Assembly: GCF_033954835.1 (NCBI RefSeq) | Contig: NZ_CP121471.1 | Location: 434,001-498,000 of the forward strand | Length of the DNA: 64,000 nt | Source: Thiorhodovibrio frisius | GTDB lineage: Bacteria; Pseudomonadota; Gammaproteobacteria; Chromatiales; Chromatiaceae | Reading direction: 5' to 3' | Shown: one piece after another, positions 17,560-26,887 of the stretch | How the letters are laid out: each line of letters starts with the position of its first letter | Position numbering within the stretch: the first letter of the stretch is position 1 | Position numbers and translations under genes: made by a program | Notes under the pieces: model-generated | Told to the model about the DNA's origin: nothing | Databases searched by the model: none | What the model saw: only the letters and a program-made list of their open reading frames with translations

Positions 17560-18033
17560 TTCAGCGATAAACGATGATCAAGCACCGGCACGTTATGGGT
17601 CGCCGCGACTTCCTGAAGTGCGGCGCGGTAACGATTAGCCGTTGCTAAGAAAAATGGCTTGGTATAACGCACATGGAACTCATTCAACCCCTCCGGTGGC
17701 ATTAACTCCGGGCTAAATGGTGGCTCGACAAAATGCACCGCCACCCCACGAGCTGCCGCCAGCTCCACCATCGCTTGCAGATTCTCCTGATAATGCGCCA
17801 GTGCTAAGGCGTTTAAACGATCCACCAAGTGCTCCTGATCGGGCGGGGCTTGTAAAATAATGGCGCGGACTAACGCCGAGTGTTGCATTAAGCGACTCAG
17901 CCACAGCGGCGGTTGCTGATACACCAACAGCGCCGGATACCAGTTCAGTACCGTGGAATACCACAGATCATTCCACAGAATATTAATCAGCACCGCATCC
18001 GGTGAGTGGTCGTCCAGGATCGCCTGTAGATAG
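17442..18033 (-). pseudogene. SGNH/GDSL-like hydrolase, C-terminal part, cut by IS66
   Basis: The frame reads SPDAVLINILWNDLWYSTVL, FVEPPFSPELMPPEG and ends with HPTAEGNRLMAEDV, which carries the C-terminal His block of SGNH esterases. Such enzymes often modify O-antigen or other glycans. The frame continues across the IS66 target duplication into 20698 and upstream to about 20790, where residues such as CKKIEFSVRHYLQAILDD are in phase. The N-terminal GDS block is missing, removed at the left end of IS91-like copy B. The gene is thus hit twice. Confidence 0.75.
18026..18033. repeat. IS66 target-site duplication, left
   Basis: GTAGATAG immediately before the element; the same 8 bases follow the right end at 20698-20705. 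Confidence 0.95.
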
Positions 18034-18169
18034 GTAAGCGATCAGCGAACTACATCTACCCTGCCCGACCGGGGCGGCGGACAATGGTGCAATGGAACGC
18101 AACCACGCACCAGCGCAATGCCCGCAACAGTCAACCCCCGGCGGTTACCCGCCGGTGGTCGTCGCGGCA

Positions 18170-19870
18170 TCATCGCTTGCCAGACACCGCTGGATCAGTG
18201 ATCGAGGCCAAACGCGCTGGCGCGGGCAGATCCTCGGGGCGGAGGTTAAACGGCAGCAGCGCCTCAATCGCCTGCGGCGTTTTCGCCAGGGGCAGTTGCT
18301 CGAAGAGGTGGTTGAGGTACGCCCGGGGCTCGAGTTTATTCGCCTTGGCCGTCTCAATGAGGCTATAAAGCAGCGCGCTGGTCTGTGCCCCTTCGGGACA
18401 ACCGGCAAACAGCCAGTTCTTCCTTCCGACCACAAAGGGACGAATGGCATTCTCCGCCTGGTTATTGTCGATCTCCACCTCGCCATGATCGAGGAAGACC
18501 AGCAGCGTCGGCCACTGATTCAAGGCATAGCCAATCGCCTTGCCCAGCAGACTCTTTGGCGCCACGCGCAGCACATGGCGATCCAGCCAGGCCTTGATCT
18601 GTTCGATGATCGGGAGGCTGAACGCCTGGCGCTCACGCACCCGGGTATCCGCATCCGCCCGCTCAAGACGCAAGCGCTTCTCAATGGCATACAACTCGCC
18701 AATCATTGCCACCATCGCCTGAGCGAGCGAGGCCTCGCGCCCGGCGCCCGCCTCGACGAACTTGCGTCGCACATGCGCCCAGCAACCGGCATGGTCGATG
18801 ATCTCCTCCACCTTGGCCAGTACGTGGTAAGCACTGTAGCCATCGGATTGCAGAATCAGCTCAATGGATGGATCGCTGCCGGGGGCATGCTCACCAAACA
18901 GCACCGCATGGGGGACAGAGGCCGCGCGCGAGGTCGCGTATTCAAACCAGCGCACCGCTCGCCCGGGCGGTCCCCCGCAAAACACCCAGATAAAAGACTC
19001 CTGGGTATTGTCCCGTCCGGGTTCGTTCAACACCTGCAAGCGGGTTTCATCGATGTTCAGCGTGGCGCCAAGCAGCAACTGCGCTTTGATCGCCTCCGCG
19101 ATGGGAGCCAGTGGCGCCTGCAACTGCATCAGCCACCCGGCCATGCTCTGGCGCGGGATGTCGATCCCCTCACGGGCAAAGATCTTCTCCTGGCGATACA
19201 GCGGCAGGGCATCGACAAACTTCCCCGTCACGATCGAGGCCAGCAGCGAGGCATGGGCGATGGCCTTGGGGATAATCTGAGGCGCGCGTGGGGCGATCTT
19301 GATCCCGGCCTCCTCGTCCTCAACGCTGTCATCGACCGGGGCATACTTGGCACGCTTGTATTCGATGACATAGAGCTGACGCGGCAGATCAGCGAGCTGC
19401 TCGGAGACGTCATAGCCGATGAAATGCCAGTTCTCCCCGAGCGCGGCTTTCTCCTGCTCGGATAGATCAAGGATGCGCTCCACCCGGGTCAAATGCGCTG
19501 GCAGCGGTTTGCGCTTGGGCTGGCCTTTGGGCGGGTTGGTCTTGGTGTTCTCGCCCTTGGGCGGCTTGGTCTTGGCGTCCGCCTCGGCCTCAAGCTGGCC
19601 GATCAGTGCTTCAAGCTCTGTCTCATCAAAGAGGTTGAGCTGTCCATCGGGCACCTTGTCCGTGCTGGGACCAAAGCGTTTGCGGCGCAATAACTCAATG
19701 TACTCGAGCAATTGGTCAATGCGTTTGGCGTCGCCCTCAATGCGCTCCTGTTGTTCGGTGAGCGTCTGCGTCAACGCGTCCAATTGCGCGCGCAATTGGT
19801 GAATGATCCCGTGCAATTGAACGGGTTCATTGGGCAGCATTTGAATGGCGACTTCCATGGCGCGAATCAT
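18170..19870 (-). CDS. tnpC: IS66 transposase TnpC
   Basis: A 566-residue IS66 DDE transposase. It has an N-terminal coiled coil (QLRAQLDALTQTLTEQQERI) and YIELLRRKRFGPSTDKV, then a long catalytic region with ATLNIDETRLQVL, YSAYHVLAKVEEIIDHAGCW and DNNQAENAIRPFVVGRKNWL carrying the likely acidic triad, and a short IS66 C-terminal domain (ALLYSLIETAKANKLEPRAYL). It catalyses excision and insertion together with TnpA and TnpB. The frame is complete. Confidence 0.97.
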   Translation of the reverse strand: MIRAMEVAIQMLPNEPVQLHGIIHQLRAQLDALTQTLTEQQERIEGDAKRIDQLLEYIELLRRKRFGPSTDKVPDGQLNLFDETELEALIGQLEAEADAKTKPPKGENTKTNPPKGQPKRKPLPAHLTRVERILDLSEQEKAALGENWHFIGYDVSEQLADLPRQLYVIEYKRAKYAPVDDSVEDEEAGIKIAPRAPQIIPKAIAHASLLASIVTGKFVDALPLYRQEKIFAREGIDIPRQSMAGWLMQLQAPLAPIAEAIKAQLLLGATLNIDETRLQVLNEPGRDNTQESFIWVFCGGPPGRAVRWFEYATSRAASVPHAVLFGEHAPGSDPSIELILQSDGYSAYHVLAKVEEIIDHAGCWAHVRRKFVEAGAGREASLAQAMVAMIGELYAIEKRLRLERADADTRVRERQAFSLPIIEQIKAWLDRHVLRVAPKSLLGKAIGYALNQWPTLLVFLDHGEVEIDNNQAENAIRPFVVGRKNWLFAGCPEGAQTSALLYSLIETAKANKLEPRAYLNHLFEQLPLAKTPQAIEALLPFNLRPEDLPAPARLASITDPAVSGKR

Positions 19871-19908
19871 ACCGATAAACCCTATCTGAATACAAGCTTT
19901 TTTGCATT

Positions 19909-20262
19909 TTAAATCAGATTAAAGCGCGCATGTTGATGTCCTTCGAGTTGCTTTGGATCGAGCCCTTCAAGCAGCCAATGCAATTCGCGCAATGAGAGGT
20001 TGACGGGATCTTTGCTGGTGGGTGATGGCCACCAGAAGCGCTGTTGTTCCAAGCGTCGGTACCATAACCAGAAGCCGTTGTTGTACCAATAGAGAATTTT
20101 GAGTTTGTCACGGGCGCGATTGCAGAAGACAAACAGGTGAGCGGAGAAAGGATCAGCGCCGAGGGTGTCGCTGACGATCCCCGCCAGGCCATCGATTTGC
20201 TTGCGCATGTCGGTAGCACCGGCGACCAGGTAGACGTGGGTATGGGTGCCGATGCCGATCAT
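19909..20262 (-). CDS. tnpB: IS66 accessory protein TnpB
   Basis: A 117-residue protein with the IS66 Orf2 hallmarks: HVYLVAGATDMRKQIDGLA near the start, FVFCNRARDKLKILYWYNNG in the middle and FWLWYRRLEQ near residue 62. It is required for IS66 transposition, but its biochemical role is unsettled. It overlaps tnpA by four bases (ATGA) and is followed by tnpC after 38 bases. Confidence 0.96.
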   Translation of the reverse strand: MIGIGTHTHVYLVAGATDMRKQIDGLAGIVSDTLGADPFSAHLFVFCNRARDKLKILYWYNNGFWLWYRRLEQQRFWWPSPTSKDPVNLSLRELHWLLEGLDPKQLEGHQHARFNLI

Positions 20263-20612
20263 GCGTCACGCCCTTTGAGGAGGGCGATGAGCCGATGCAG
20301 GGTGGTGGCATCAAAGCCGGCGCTGATGTCTAGGCGCAGTCCGTCAGGAAAGTGAAGACTGAGCGGTGAACCGCTGTGGGGTGTCGGTTCGCTGATCCAG
20401 TGCACCGGAACCAGGGTGCAAGCCGGTTCTTGCTCGCGCCCGGGGGTGGGCGTTGCGCGCTGGCCTTCGCGGCGAAACACCTCACGCCAGCGCGCGAAAC
20501 TCGACACGGAAATGCCGTGGCGTCGGCAGTACTCGCCTTGGGTCAGACCACTGTCCCACCATGCGTCGGTTAAGGTCCGCCATTGCTGGCAAGTGCGTCG
20601 CTTTTGTACCAT
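20259..20612 (-). CDS. tnpA: IS66 accessory protein TnpA (helix-turn-helix)
   Basis: A 117-residue protein. RTLTDAWWDSGLTQGEYCRR and HGISVSSFARWREVFRR form a helix-turn-helix resembling IS3 OrfA. The C-terminus (LSLHFPDGLRLDISAGFD, then LIALLKG) is typical of IS66 Orf1. It is first in the tnpABC operon, which reads from the right terminal repeat. Confidence 0.95.
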   Translation of the reverse strand: MVQKRRTCQQWRTLTDAWWDSGLTQGEYCRRHGISVSSFARWREVFRREGQRATPTPGREQEPACTLVPVHWISEPTPHSGSPLSLHFPDGLRLDISAGFDATTLHRLIALLKGRDA

Positions 20613-20697
20613 GCGGATGCTCCTGTCGTGGTTGATCAGGTCGGCATCTTGGCGGGGCGGCGCTGGCGGGGCTAGATGTAGTTCGCTGATCGCTTAC

Positions 20698-20790
20698 GTA
20701 GATAGTGCCTGACCGAAAACTCGATTTTTTTACAAACCTCTGGCGGACCCAGTAGCGAAAAGCACATTGTGTCTACCGCCTTTCTGCGCT
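20698..20790 (-). pseudogene. SGNH-like hydrolase, upstream piece beyond IS66
   Basis: On the minus strand the frame MCFSLLGPPEVCKKIEF then SVRHYLQ continues exactly into the fragment ending at 18033 once one GTAGATAG duplication is removed. About 30 bases further left begins IS91-like copy B, so the true start and catalytic serine block are absent. An in-frame stop precedes this segment. Confidence 0.65.
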
Positions 20791-20844
20791 GACAGGTGGG
20801 TTGACGCGATTAATGCGAATGGAGGATAGAGGATAGGAAATCCA

Positions 20845-21044
20845 GAGGATAGGAAATCCAAACCACCCTGGGGATCCAGTACGCGTGTCAGTGCGGATAT
20901 TATCGGTCGATGAGAGAGGATAGGAAATCCAAACCACCCTGGGGATCCAGTACGCGTGTCAGTGCGGATATTATGAGGATAGGAAATCCAAACCACCCTG
21001 GGGATCCAGTACGCGTGTCAGTGCGGATATTATCGGTCGATGAG
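20845..21044. repeat. Tandem ori-end units of IS91-like copy B
   Basis: Three consecutive units at 20845-20914, 20916-20974 (missing its last bases) and 20975-21044, each starting GAGGATAGGAAATCC. A shorter partial unit precedes them from 20820. Confidence 0.92.
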
Positions 21045-21191
21045 AACGAGGTCAACGGCGGAAACACGCCTGCTCGCCCGTTTTGAGGGGCGCAGGACGG
21101 ACTTGGTTGCGTGTTTTGAGCGAAGTTGGGCGCGGGCGGGCGAACTGAAGACAAACGCCCTTGGCGCCTTGTCTGGTGGGAAAAGGCGTGG

Positions 21192-22617
21192 CTACCAAGC
21201 GACGCGTTGATCGAACTCGAACTCCGGCTCGGGTTGAGCAAAGTCATCCCAGTCCGGTGCTGGCTCGGGCGCATCATCCCAGGCGGGTGGTCCGCGCGCG
21301 GGAGCGATGGGCGGAGGACGAGGGGGTTCGCCGATATGGGTGAGAATCTGCCCAATGGGCGCGGCCTCGGTGATGAATGCGATCAGGCGCATGTCCGCGC
21401 CACAATTGGGGCAAGTCAGCGGCAGCGACTCGAACAGACGGGCCAGTAGCATGACCCAGAGATAGCGTGCCGGTGAGCGAGGAGGCGCGGCTGGCTTGGT
21501 GGTGGCAACCTCGGGAGTCTCGTGCGGCTCATCACTGAGATCCCGCCCATACGCGGTCGCCTCGGCACGCCACGGCGAATTGGGGGGCCAGCACCCCATG
21601 GTAGCGATGGCGATGACGCCGTGGAGGTGGAATCAGCGCCGCGAGATGGTCGATAAACTCAAGCGGCGTGAGCGTCAACACTGTCGTGCCATCGCGCAGC
21701 GGTTTGGGCAACCGATAGATCACCCGTTCGCCATCGATCAGCTCCAGACGTTCAAGGGCAAAGGGCGGGCGTGCACAATAACGCAACAAGCGCTCCAGTC
21801 CGGCACGATCTTGGGCAGCGATGCGTACCTCGGCATCAAGGGAAAATCCGCTGTTGTCCCAAGCGAGCATCTCGCGCACATCGTTTGGCTCAATCAACCC
21901 GTGGCGGGCAAACCAGCGTAGCACCCGCACGCGTACCCGTTCCGAGATGATAGCGAGATCGTCGGCGGTCAGCTCCGCGGCGGGGTGAAAATGCAGGGAT
22001 TGTGAGACATCACCCTCCTGCTCAACCGGCTCGAAGACACCGTCGATGACACAACAGTGGCAGTGGACATGACGATTGAGAGACGAGCCAAACCGGTGGA
22101 TAAAGCTCACCGCGCCAAAGCGCGCCTGGGCATTCGCGGAACTGCTTCTGCGCAAATGCGCCTCAATGACGCGCATGAGAATTTTGAGCACGGCGCTGAG
22201 CGCTCGCGGCTCGCGCTCCAGGTACCAGCGTAAGCGCTTGGGTACTGAAAGAACCCACTGGCGCACCGGCAGTGGCGGTATGACATGATCGACCAGATGG
22301 GCAGCTGTTTCAGCCATGCGTCGCGCGTTGCACGAAGGACATACCCCGCGCCCCTTGCAGGAGAACGCCACGAGAAAGTCATGACCACAGTCAGGGCAGC
22401 GTGCACGAGCAAAACCGAAGGCGAGAATGCCGCACTCCAGGTAGCGGCGAAACTCCCGCTCGACATAAGTCGGCACGCGCGGCGCGCCCCAATCCTCCTC
22501 TCTCGCGAGAGCGAGAAAAGACTCCAGATGCTGTTGCACGATCTGGTAGAGCGCGGTGTGCTCCGGACAGCGGCGACGATAGGCCACCATCGGGCGGTGT
22601 GATGCGGCGACGGCCAT
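21192..22617 (-). pseudogene. IS91-family transposase, frameshifted (copy B)
   Basis: It is identical to copies A and C except for one extra G in a G run at 21582-21587 (six instead of five). The frame shifts after about 360 codons, and the C-terminal 135 residues, including the second zinc knuckle, are read in another frame. The HUH and tyrosine regions are upstream of the shift. It could be inactive or rescued by slippage in the G run. Confidence 0.9.
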
Positions 22618-22648
22618 GATGGAGTGCTGGTGGAGCCACAGCAATGAA

Positions 22649-22664
22649 CTGTATAAAAATACAG
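22649..22664. promoter_or_regulatory. LexA-type SOS box (copy B)
   Basis: CTGTATAAAAATACAG, the same palindrome as in copies A and C, at the same distance from the proposed transposase start. Confidence 0.6.
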
Positions 22665-22749
22665 TATAGTCGTCATGCGAGGGTATTGGCGGGTGGGCGA
22701 GAAACACCGTCAGCCCCGACCAAAGGGTGAGCAGGCTGGTGAGAACCTT

Positions 22750-23457
22750 CTCGCGCCGAGTCCGACGGCGCGCCCATGCTGAAAAGCGAGAACGCGCGCC
22801 TGAACGGCTGGACCTTCGTCGACATCCGCGGCCGCGACCTCGGGCGCTGGATCGCGGAGGCCAAGCAGGTGGTGGCCGAGCAGGTTGCGCTGCCGCCCGG
22901 TTATTCGCTCACCTGGTCAGGCCAGTACGAGTACATGCAACGCGCCCAGGAGCGCCTGACCATGGTGGTGCCGCTGACGCTGCTGATCATTTTCGTGCTG
23001 CTGTATCTGACCTTTGGCCGCGTATCAGAGGCGCTGTTAGTGATGCTGTCGCTTCCCTTCGCGCTGGTCGGTGGCCTGTGGTTGATCCATCTGCTCGACT
23101 ACAACCTGTCGATTGCCGTCGCCGTCGGCTTCATCGCGCTCGCCGGCGTGGCGGTCGAGTTCGGCGTCATCATGCTGGTCTACCTCGACAACGCCCTGGC
23201 CGACGCCCGCCGCGCCGGAACTCTGGCGAGCGAGCAAGACCTGAAAGCCGCCATCGAGGAAGGCGCGGTGCTGCGCATTCGCCCCAAAGCCATGACGGTC
23301 GCGACCATCTTTGCGGGCCTGCTCCCCATCATGCTGCAAGGCGGGGTTGGCTCCGAGGTCATGCGCCCCATTGCCGCCCCCATGGTCGGCGGCATGGTCA
23401 CCGCGCCGCTGTTGAGTCTGTTCGTGCTGCCGGCGATCTATTTGCTCTGGCGGCGGA
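22750..23457 (+). pseudogene. CusA/CzcA C-terminal fragment (copy B)
   Basis: Same fragment as in copy A but without its internal stop: DGAPMLKSENARLNGW to [10 protein letters not shown]. It then runs 20 codons into foreign sequence (NTGQLMSTDSVPHVIADLKI) before stopping at 23519. It has no N-terminal two-thirds, so no pump is made. Confidence 0.9.
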
Positions 23458-23699
23458 ATACAGGACAGCTTATGAGCACCGATAGTGTTCCACATGTCAT
23501 CGCCGACCTGAAAATCTAAGCCTCTAGCCGACGTGAACATGTCGCTAAGAGTTTCTTCTCTGATCGCCCGTGACGCGGAGGCTGAACGCCGCCGCAGGCT
23601 GTTAGCGGTGCCGAAGAAATATCGACACAAACGCGGGGGAAAACCGCGATAAAACGCTCGTATTCGAGTTGATCAAGTAACATAAGGGGCTTAAAACCG

Positions 23700-24749
23700 T
23701 CACGCCAGCGATTGCTCGGGCCTTGCTTCCAAGCGGGCAAGCTCGGCAAGGGTCATTTCCTCAATCAATTCCCCAAAGGCAACAGTCGGTTGCCAGCCAA
23801 GCGCCTCCCTGGCCTTGCGGTTGTCTCCAACCAGAAACATCGGCTCGCTTGGGCGGAGAAACTGCGGGTCTATGACCACATGCTCTTGCCACTTCAAACC
23901 CAGCGCGGAAAAGGCGTGCTCCAGAATGTCCTGCACGCTATGCAGCACGCCGGTTGCAAAAACGTAATCGTCCGGCTGGTCGTGCTGCAAGGCAAGCCAC
24001 ATGCCGCGCACGTAATCGCGTGCATGGCCCCAGTCCCGTCGGGCGTTGGTGTCGCCGAGCTTGAGGACTGATTCCTGGCCAGCCTTAATAGCCGCGGCGG
24101 TGCGGCAAATCTTCTTGGTCACAAAATTCTCGCCGCGCCGCGGCGACTCGTGGTTGTACAAAATGCCGTTCACGGCAAACAGCCCGTGGGCGTCCCGGTA
24201 GATGCGCACCATCTGCGTGGCGAAAGCCTTGGCACAGGCGTACGGACTAACTGGCGCCATCGGAGTCTTCTCGCTCTGTGGGCTTTCCTCCGGACGGCCA
24301 AAAATCTCGCTCGAGGCCGCGTGAAAGAACCGGGGTTGTCGCGGCAAATCGCGCAAAATCTCAAGCAGGCGCAAGGTTCCCATGGCCGTGAACTCACATG
24401 TGGTCTCGGGTATCTCAAAGCTCAGCCCGACATGACTTTGCCCGGCGAGATGATAGATTTCCCGTGGGGCCACCCGAGTCAGCACGCGGCGCAAGGTTGT
24501 GGGGTCGTCAAGATCGGCGTAATGCAAAAATAGCCGCTGGTTGTAGAGGTCTTTGTTCGCGTAGAGATGCGCAAGCCGACTGCGCTCCAAGCTGCTGGTG
24601 CGGCGCACCGCGCCATGCACCGCATAACCCTGCTCGAGCAGCAGTTCCGTCAGGTAGGAGCCATCCTGCCCAGTGATGCCAGTAATCAAGGCAACCGGCG
24701 GGTTGGAATCGACCGGGGCATTGCGCCCCACCTCGACAGACTCATTCAT
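23700..24749 (-). CDS. GDP-mannose 4,6-dehydratase-like SDR (second copy)
   Basis: A 349-residue extended short-chain dehydrogenase: NAD(P)-binding [30 protein letters not shown] with the catalytic Ser/Glu region, SPYACAKAF with the Tyr-x3-Lys pair, and [20 protein letters not shown], all GMD hallmarks. It is a divergent paralogue of the gene immediately upstream, which it overlaps by eight bases. It may make the same GDP-4-keto-6-deoxymannose or act on a related sugar; a role as the following reductase (Rmd) is possible but less likely, given the GQDG motif. ATG 24749 is chosen for that overlap. Confidence 0.85.
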   Translation of the reverse strand: MNESVEVGRNAPVDSNPPVALITGITGQDGSYLTELLLEQGYAVHGAVRRTSSLERSRLAHLYANKDLYNQRLFLHYADLDDPTTLRRVLTRVAPREIYHLAGQSHVGLSFEIPETTCEFTAMGTLRLLEILRDLPRQPRFFHAASSEIFGRPEESPQSEKTPMAPVSPYACAKAFATQMVRIYRDAHGLFAVNGILYNHESPRRGENFVTKKICRTAAAIKAGQESVLKLGDTNARRDWGHARDYVRGMWLALQHDQPDDYVFATGVLHSVQDILEHAFSALGLKWQEHVVIDPQFLRPSEPMFLVGDNRKAREALGWQPTVAFGELIEEMTLAELARLEARPEQSLA

Positions 24750-25827
24750 GGCGATCCAGCACCGTGTATCCCTCACGCGAGCACAGTGCATCGCGTTCGG
24801 CTTCCTTCAAGTCCTCGCGCATCATTTCCTCCACCAGTTCTTCAAAACCGATACGCGGCGTCCAGCCAAGCTCCGTGCGCGCCTTGGTGGCATCCCCAAG
24901 CAGGGTTTCAACCTCGGCGGGGCGGAAGTAACGCGGATCAACCGCGACAATGCAGGCACCGCTGTTCGTGTCATAGCCCTTCTCTTCCACCCCGTGCCCT
25001 TGCCACCGGATGCCGATGCCGACCGAGCCCGCGGCGGTTTCGACAAACTCGCGCACGGAGTACTGCCTGCCGGTGGCAATCACATAGTCTTGCGGGCTTT
25101 CCTGCTGCAGCATCAGCCACTGCATTTCCACATAATCCCTGGCGTGGCCCCAGTCCCGCTTTGCGTCCAGGTTGCCCAGGTAAAGGCATTGCTGCTGGCC
25201 CAGCTTAATGCGTGCCAGCGCGCGGGTAATCTTGCGGGTCACGAAGGTCTCGCCACGCAGTGGACTTTCGTGATTAAACAAAATACCGTTACAGGCATAG
25301 AGCCCGTAGGCTTCTCGGTAGTTGACGGTAATCCAGTACGCGTAGAGCTTGGCCACCGCATAGGGCGAGCGGGGATGGAAAGGCGTGGCTTCCGTCTGCG
25401 GCACCTCCCGCACTTTCCCGTAGAGCTCCGACGTGGATGCCTGATAGAATCGGGTTTTTTGTTCCATCCCAAGAATCCGGATCGCCTCAAGCAGCCGCAA
25501 CGTCCCGATGGCGTCTGAGTTCGCCGTGTATTCCGGCTCCTCGAAGCTCACGGCCACGTGACTTTGGGCTGCCAAGTTATAGAGTTCGTCGGGCTGCACC
25601 TGCTGCATAATGCGGATTAGGCTGGAGGAATCCGTCAAGTCCCCATGATGCAGAATAAAGCGCCGCTCCGGCTCGTGCGGCCCTTGGTAAAGATGGTCAA
25701 TACGATCCGTGTTGAACAACGAGCTGCGGCGCTTAATGCCATGGACTTCGTAGCCTTTCGCGAGCAAAAGCTCGGCCAGGTAGGCGCCATCCTGGCCGGT
25801 GACGCCGGTTATCAGTGCTTTTTTCAT
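24742..25827 (-). CDS. gmd: GDP-mannose 4,6-dehydratase
   Basis: A 361-residue protein, the usual Gmd length: [20 protein letters not shown] at the N-terminus, [39 protein letters not shown] (Tyr-x3-Lys) and [18 protein letters not shown]. It converts GDP-mannose to GDP-4-keto-6-deoxymannose, the precursor of GDP-rhamnose, GDP-fucose and similar O-antigen sugars. It is divergent from wzm/wzt 236 bases away, and sugar supply plus ABC export fits an O-polysaccharide locus. The ATG at 25827 gives the family-like start. Confidence 0.95.
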   Translation of the reverse strand: MKKALITGVTGQDGAYLAELLLAKGYEVHGIKRRSSLFNTDRIDHLYQGPHEPERRFILHHGDLTDSSSLIRIMQQVQPDELYNLAAQSHVAVSFEEPEYTANSDAIGTLRLLEAIRILGMEQKTRFYQASTSELYGKVREVPQTEATPFHPRSPYAVAKLYAYWITVNYREAYGLYACNGILFNHESPLRGETFVTRKITRALARIKLGQQQCLYLGNLDAKRDWGHARDYVEMQWLMLQQESPQDYVIATGRQYSVREFVETAAGSVGIGIRWQGHGVEEKGYDTNSGACIVAVDPRYFRPAEVETLLGDATKARTELGWTPRIGFEELVEEMMREDLKEAERDALCSREGYTVLDRHE

Positions 25828-26062
25828 CGTATCTAGCAAATTGTGTGTGAAAAAGGAGTCTGTGGCGCCGAAGCAATCGACCAACCGCAGACGCGTCTTG
25901 GTGGGAGAGCCTATCATAAAAATGTCGCGCGGGTGGGACACGGGGGGGCGCGAGTGATAAACTACCGCGTTAACGCTACGAACTGGCGAGAGGCCTGCCA
26001 GGCCCCGGTACCTCCGGTATGTCTGACAATAAAAAATTTAGCTGCAAGCTGTCCAAATCGTC

Positions 26063-26887
26063 GTGATCGCAAACACGAGAATAGCCACTCCAAGAGCGCT
26101 TCAATGGCATCCCTTGTGGCGTTATCGGGGCTTCATCCTCGGTAGCGTCAAGCGGGAGTTCCAGTCCAAGTATCGCAGCTCCATGCTCGGGGCGGCTTGG
26201 AGTGTGATTCAGCCGCTATCAATGATTTTTGTCTACACCGTGATCTTCTCCCAGATCATGCGGGCCAAGCTGCCAGGCGCCGACAGCACCTTCGGCTACA
26301 GCATCTATCTGTGCGCTGGCATCATCACCTGGGGCCTGTTCGCGGAAATCACCGGTCGGGCGCTGAACATCTTTATCGAAAACGCCAACTTGCTAAAGAA
26401 ACTCAGCTTTCCGCGGCTGTGCCTACCAACCGTCGTCGTCCTTGGCGCCGGACTTAACTTCGCCATCATTTTCGGCCTTTTCCTCGGATTTCTGTTCGTC
26501 ACCGGCAATTTCCCCGGCTGGGCCATCCTGGCCCTGTTGCCGCTCCTGCTACTGCAGATCGCCTTCGCGATAGGTCTGGGCATTACCCTGGGTGTGCTCA
26601 ACGTGTTTTTTCGGGATGTCGGCCAACTGTTCAATGTCGTGCTGCAGTTCTGGTTCTGGCTCACACCCATCGTCTATCCCGTCACCATCCTGCCGGAAAG
26701 CGTGCGCCCGTTCATGGCACTCAATCCCATGACCCCACTGATGGGCGCCTATCAAGGCGCTCTCGTAAGCGGCCAGTGGCCAGACTGGTATAGCCTCTGG
26801 CCGGTGAGCCTGCTGACCTTGCTGCTAATCGCCTTGGGTTACCGCCTCTTCCGCAAGCACGCCGGTGAGATGGTGGACGAACTCTAA
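26063..26887 (+). CDS. wzm: Polysaccharide ABC exporter permease Wzm
   Basis: A 274-residue ABC-2 permease. The cytoplasmic N-terminus RGFILGSVKREFQSKYRSS is typical of Wzm/KpsM. It is followed by six hydrophobic segments (for example SMIFVYTVIFSQIM, AIIFGLFLGFLFV, FWFWLTPIVYPVTILP). It forms the membrane channel that moves lipid-linked O-polysaccharide across the inner membrane. The stop overlaps the wzt start by one base (TAATG). The start codon appears to be GTG, and a later ATG at 26104 would remove the conserved N-terminal block only in part. Confidence 0.93.
   Translation: MIANTRIATPRALQWHPLWRYRGFILGSVKREFQSKYRSSMLGAAWSVIQPLSMIFVYTVIFSQIMRAKLPGADSTFGYSIYLCAGIITWGLFAEITGRALNIFIENANLLKKLSFPRLCLPTVVVLGAGLNFAIIFGLFLGFLFVTGNFPGWAILALLPLLLLQIAFAIGLGITLGVLNVFFRDVGQLFNVVLQFWFWLTPIVYPVTILPESVRPFMALNPMTPLMGAYQGALVSGQWPDWYSLWPVSLLTLLLIALGYRLFRKHAGEMVDEL

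Larger units (their letters stand above)
18034..20697 (-). mobile_element. IS66-family element, complete
   Basis: A 2664-bp element with terminal inverted repeats (GTAAGCGATCAGCGAACTAC at the left, its complement at the right), an 8-bp GTAGATAG duplication and the three IS66 genes tnpA, tnpB and tnpC on the minus strand. It inserted into the SGNH-like gene. The intact repeats and open frames suggest a recent insertion. Confidence 0.97.
20820..23618 (-). mobile_element. IS91-like element, copy B, with cusA tail
   Basis: This is the same element as at 8971. The left end carries about three ori-end units. The right part holds the cusA fragment and a further 161 bases ending CGGTGCCGAAGAA, shared only with copy C. 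A short basic reading frame (MSLRVSSLIARDAEAERRRR) spans that right boundary. The transposase gene is frameshifted here. Its left side abuts the truncated SGNH gene. The right boundary is 80 bases from the end of the dehydratase genes. Confidence 0.9.

Noticed and set aside
18092-19465. 457-codon plus-strand frame inside IS66
   Set aside because: Antisense to tnpC, whose motifs are unambiguous.
23539-23652. Small basic protein MSLRVSSLIARDAEAERRRR at the end of copy B
   Set aside because: The frame crosses the element boundary and changes in copy C, so it is more likely the head of a gene lost at the capture point than a working gene.
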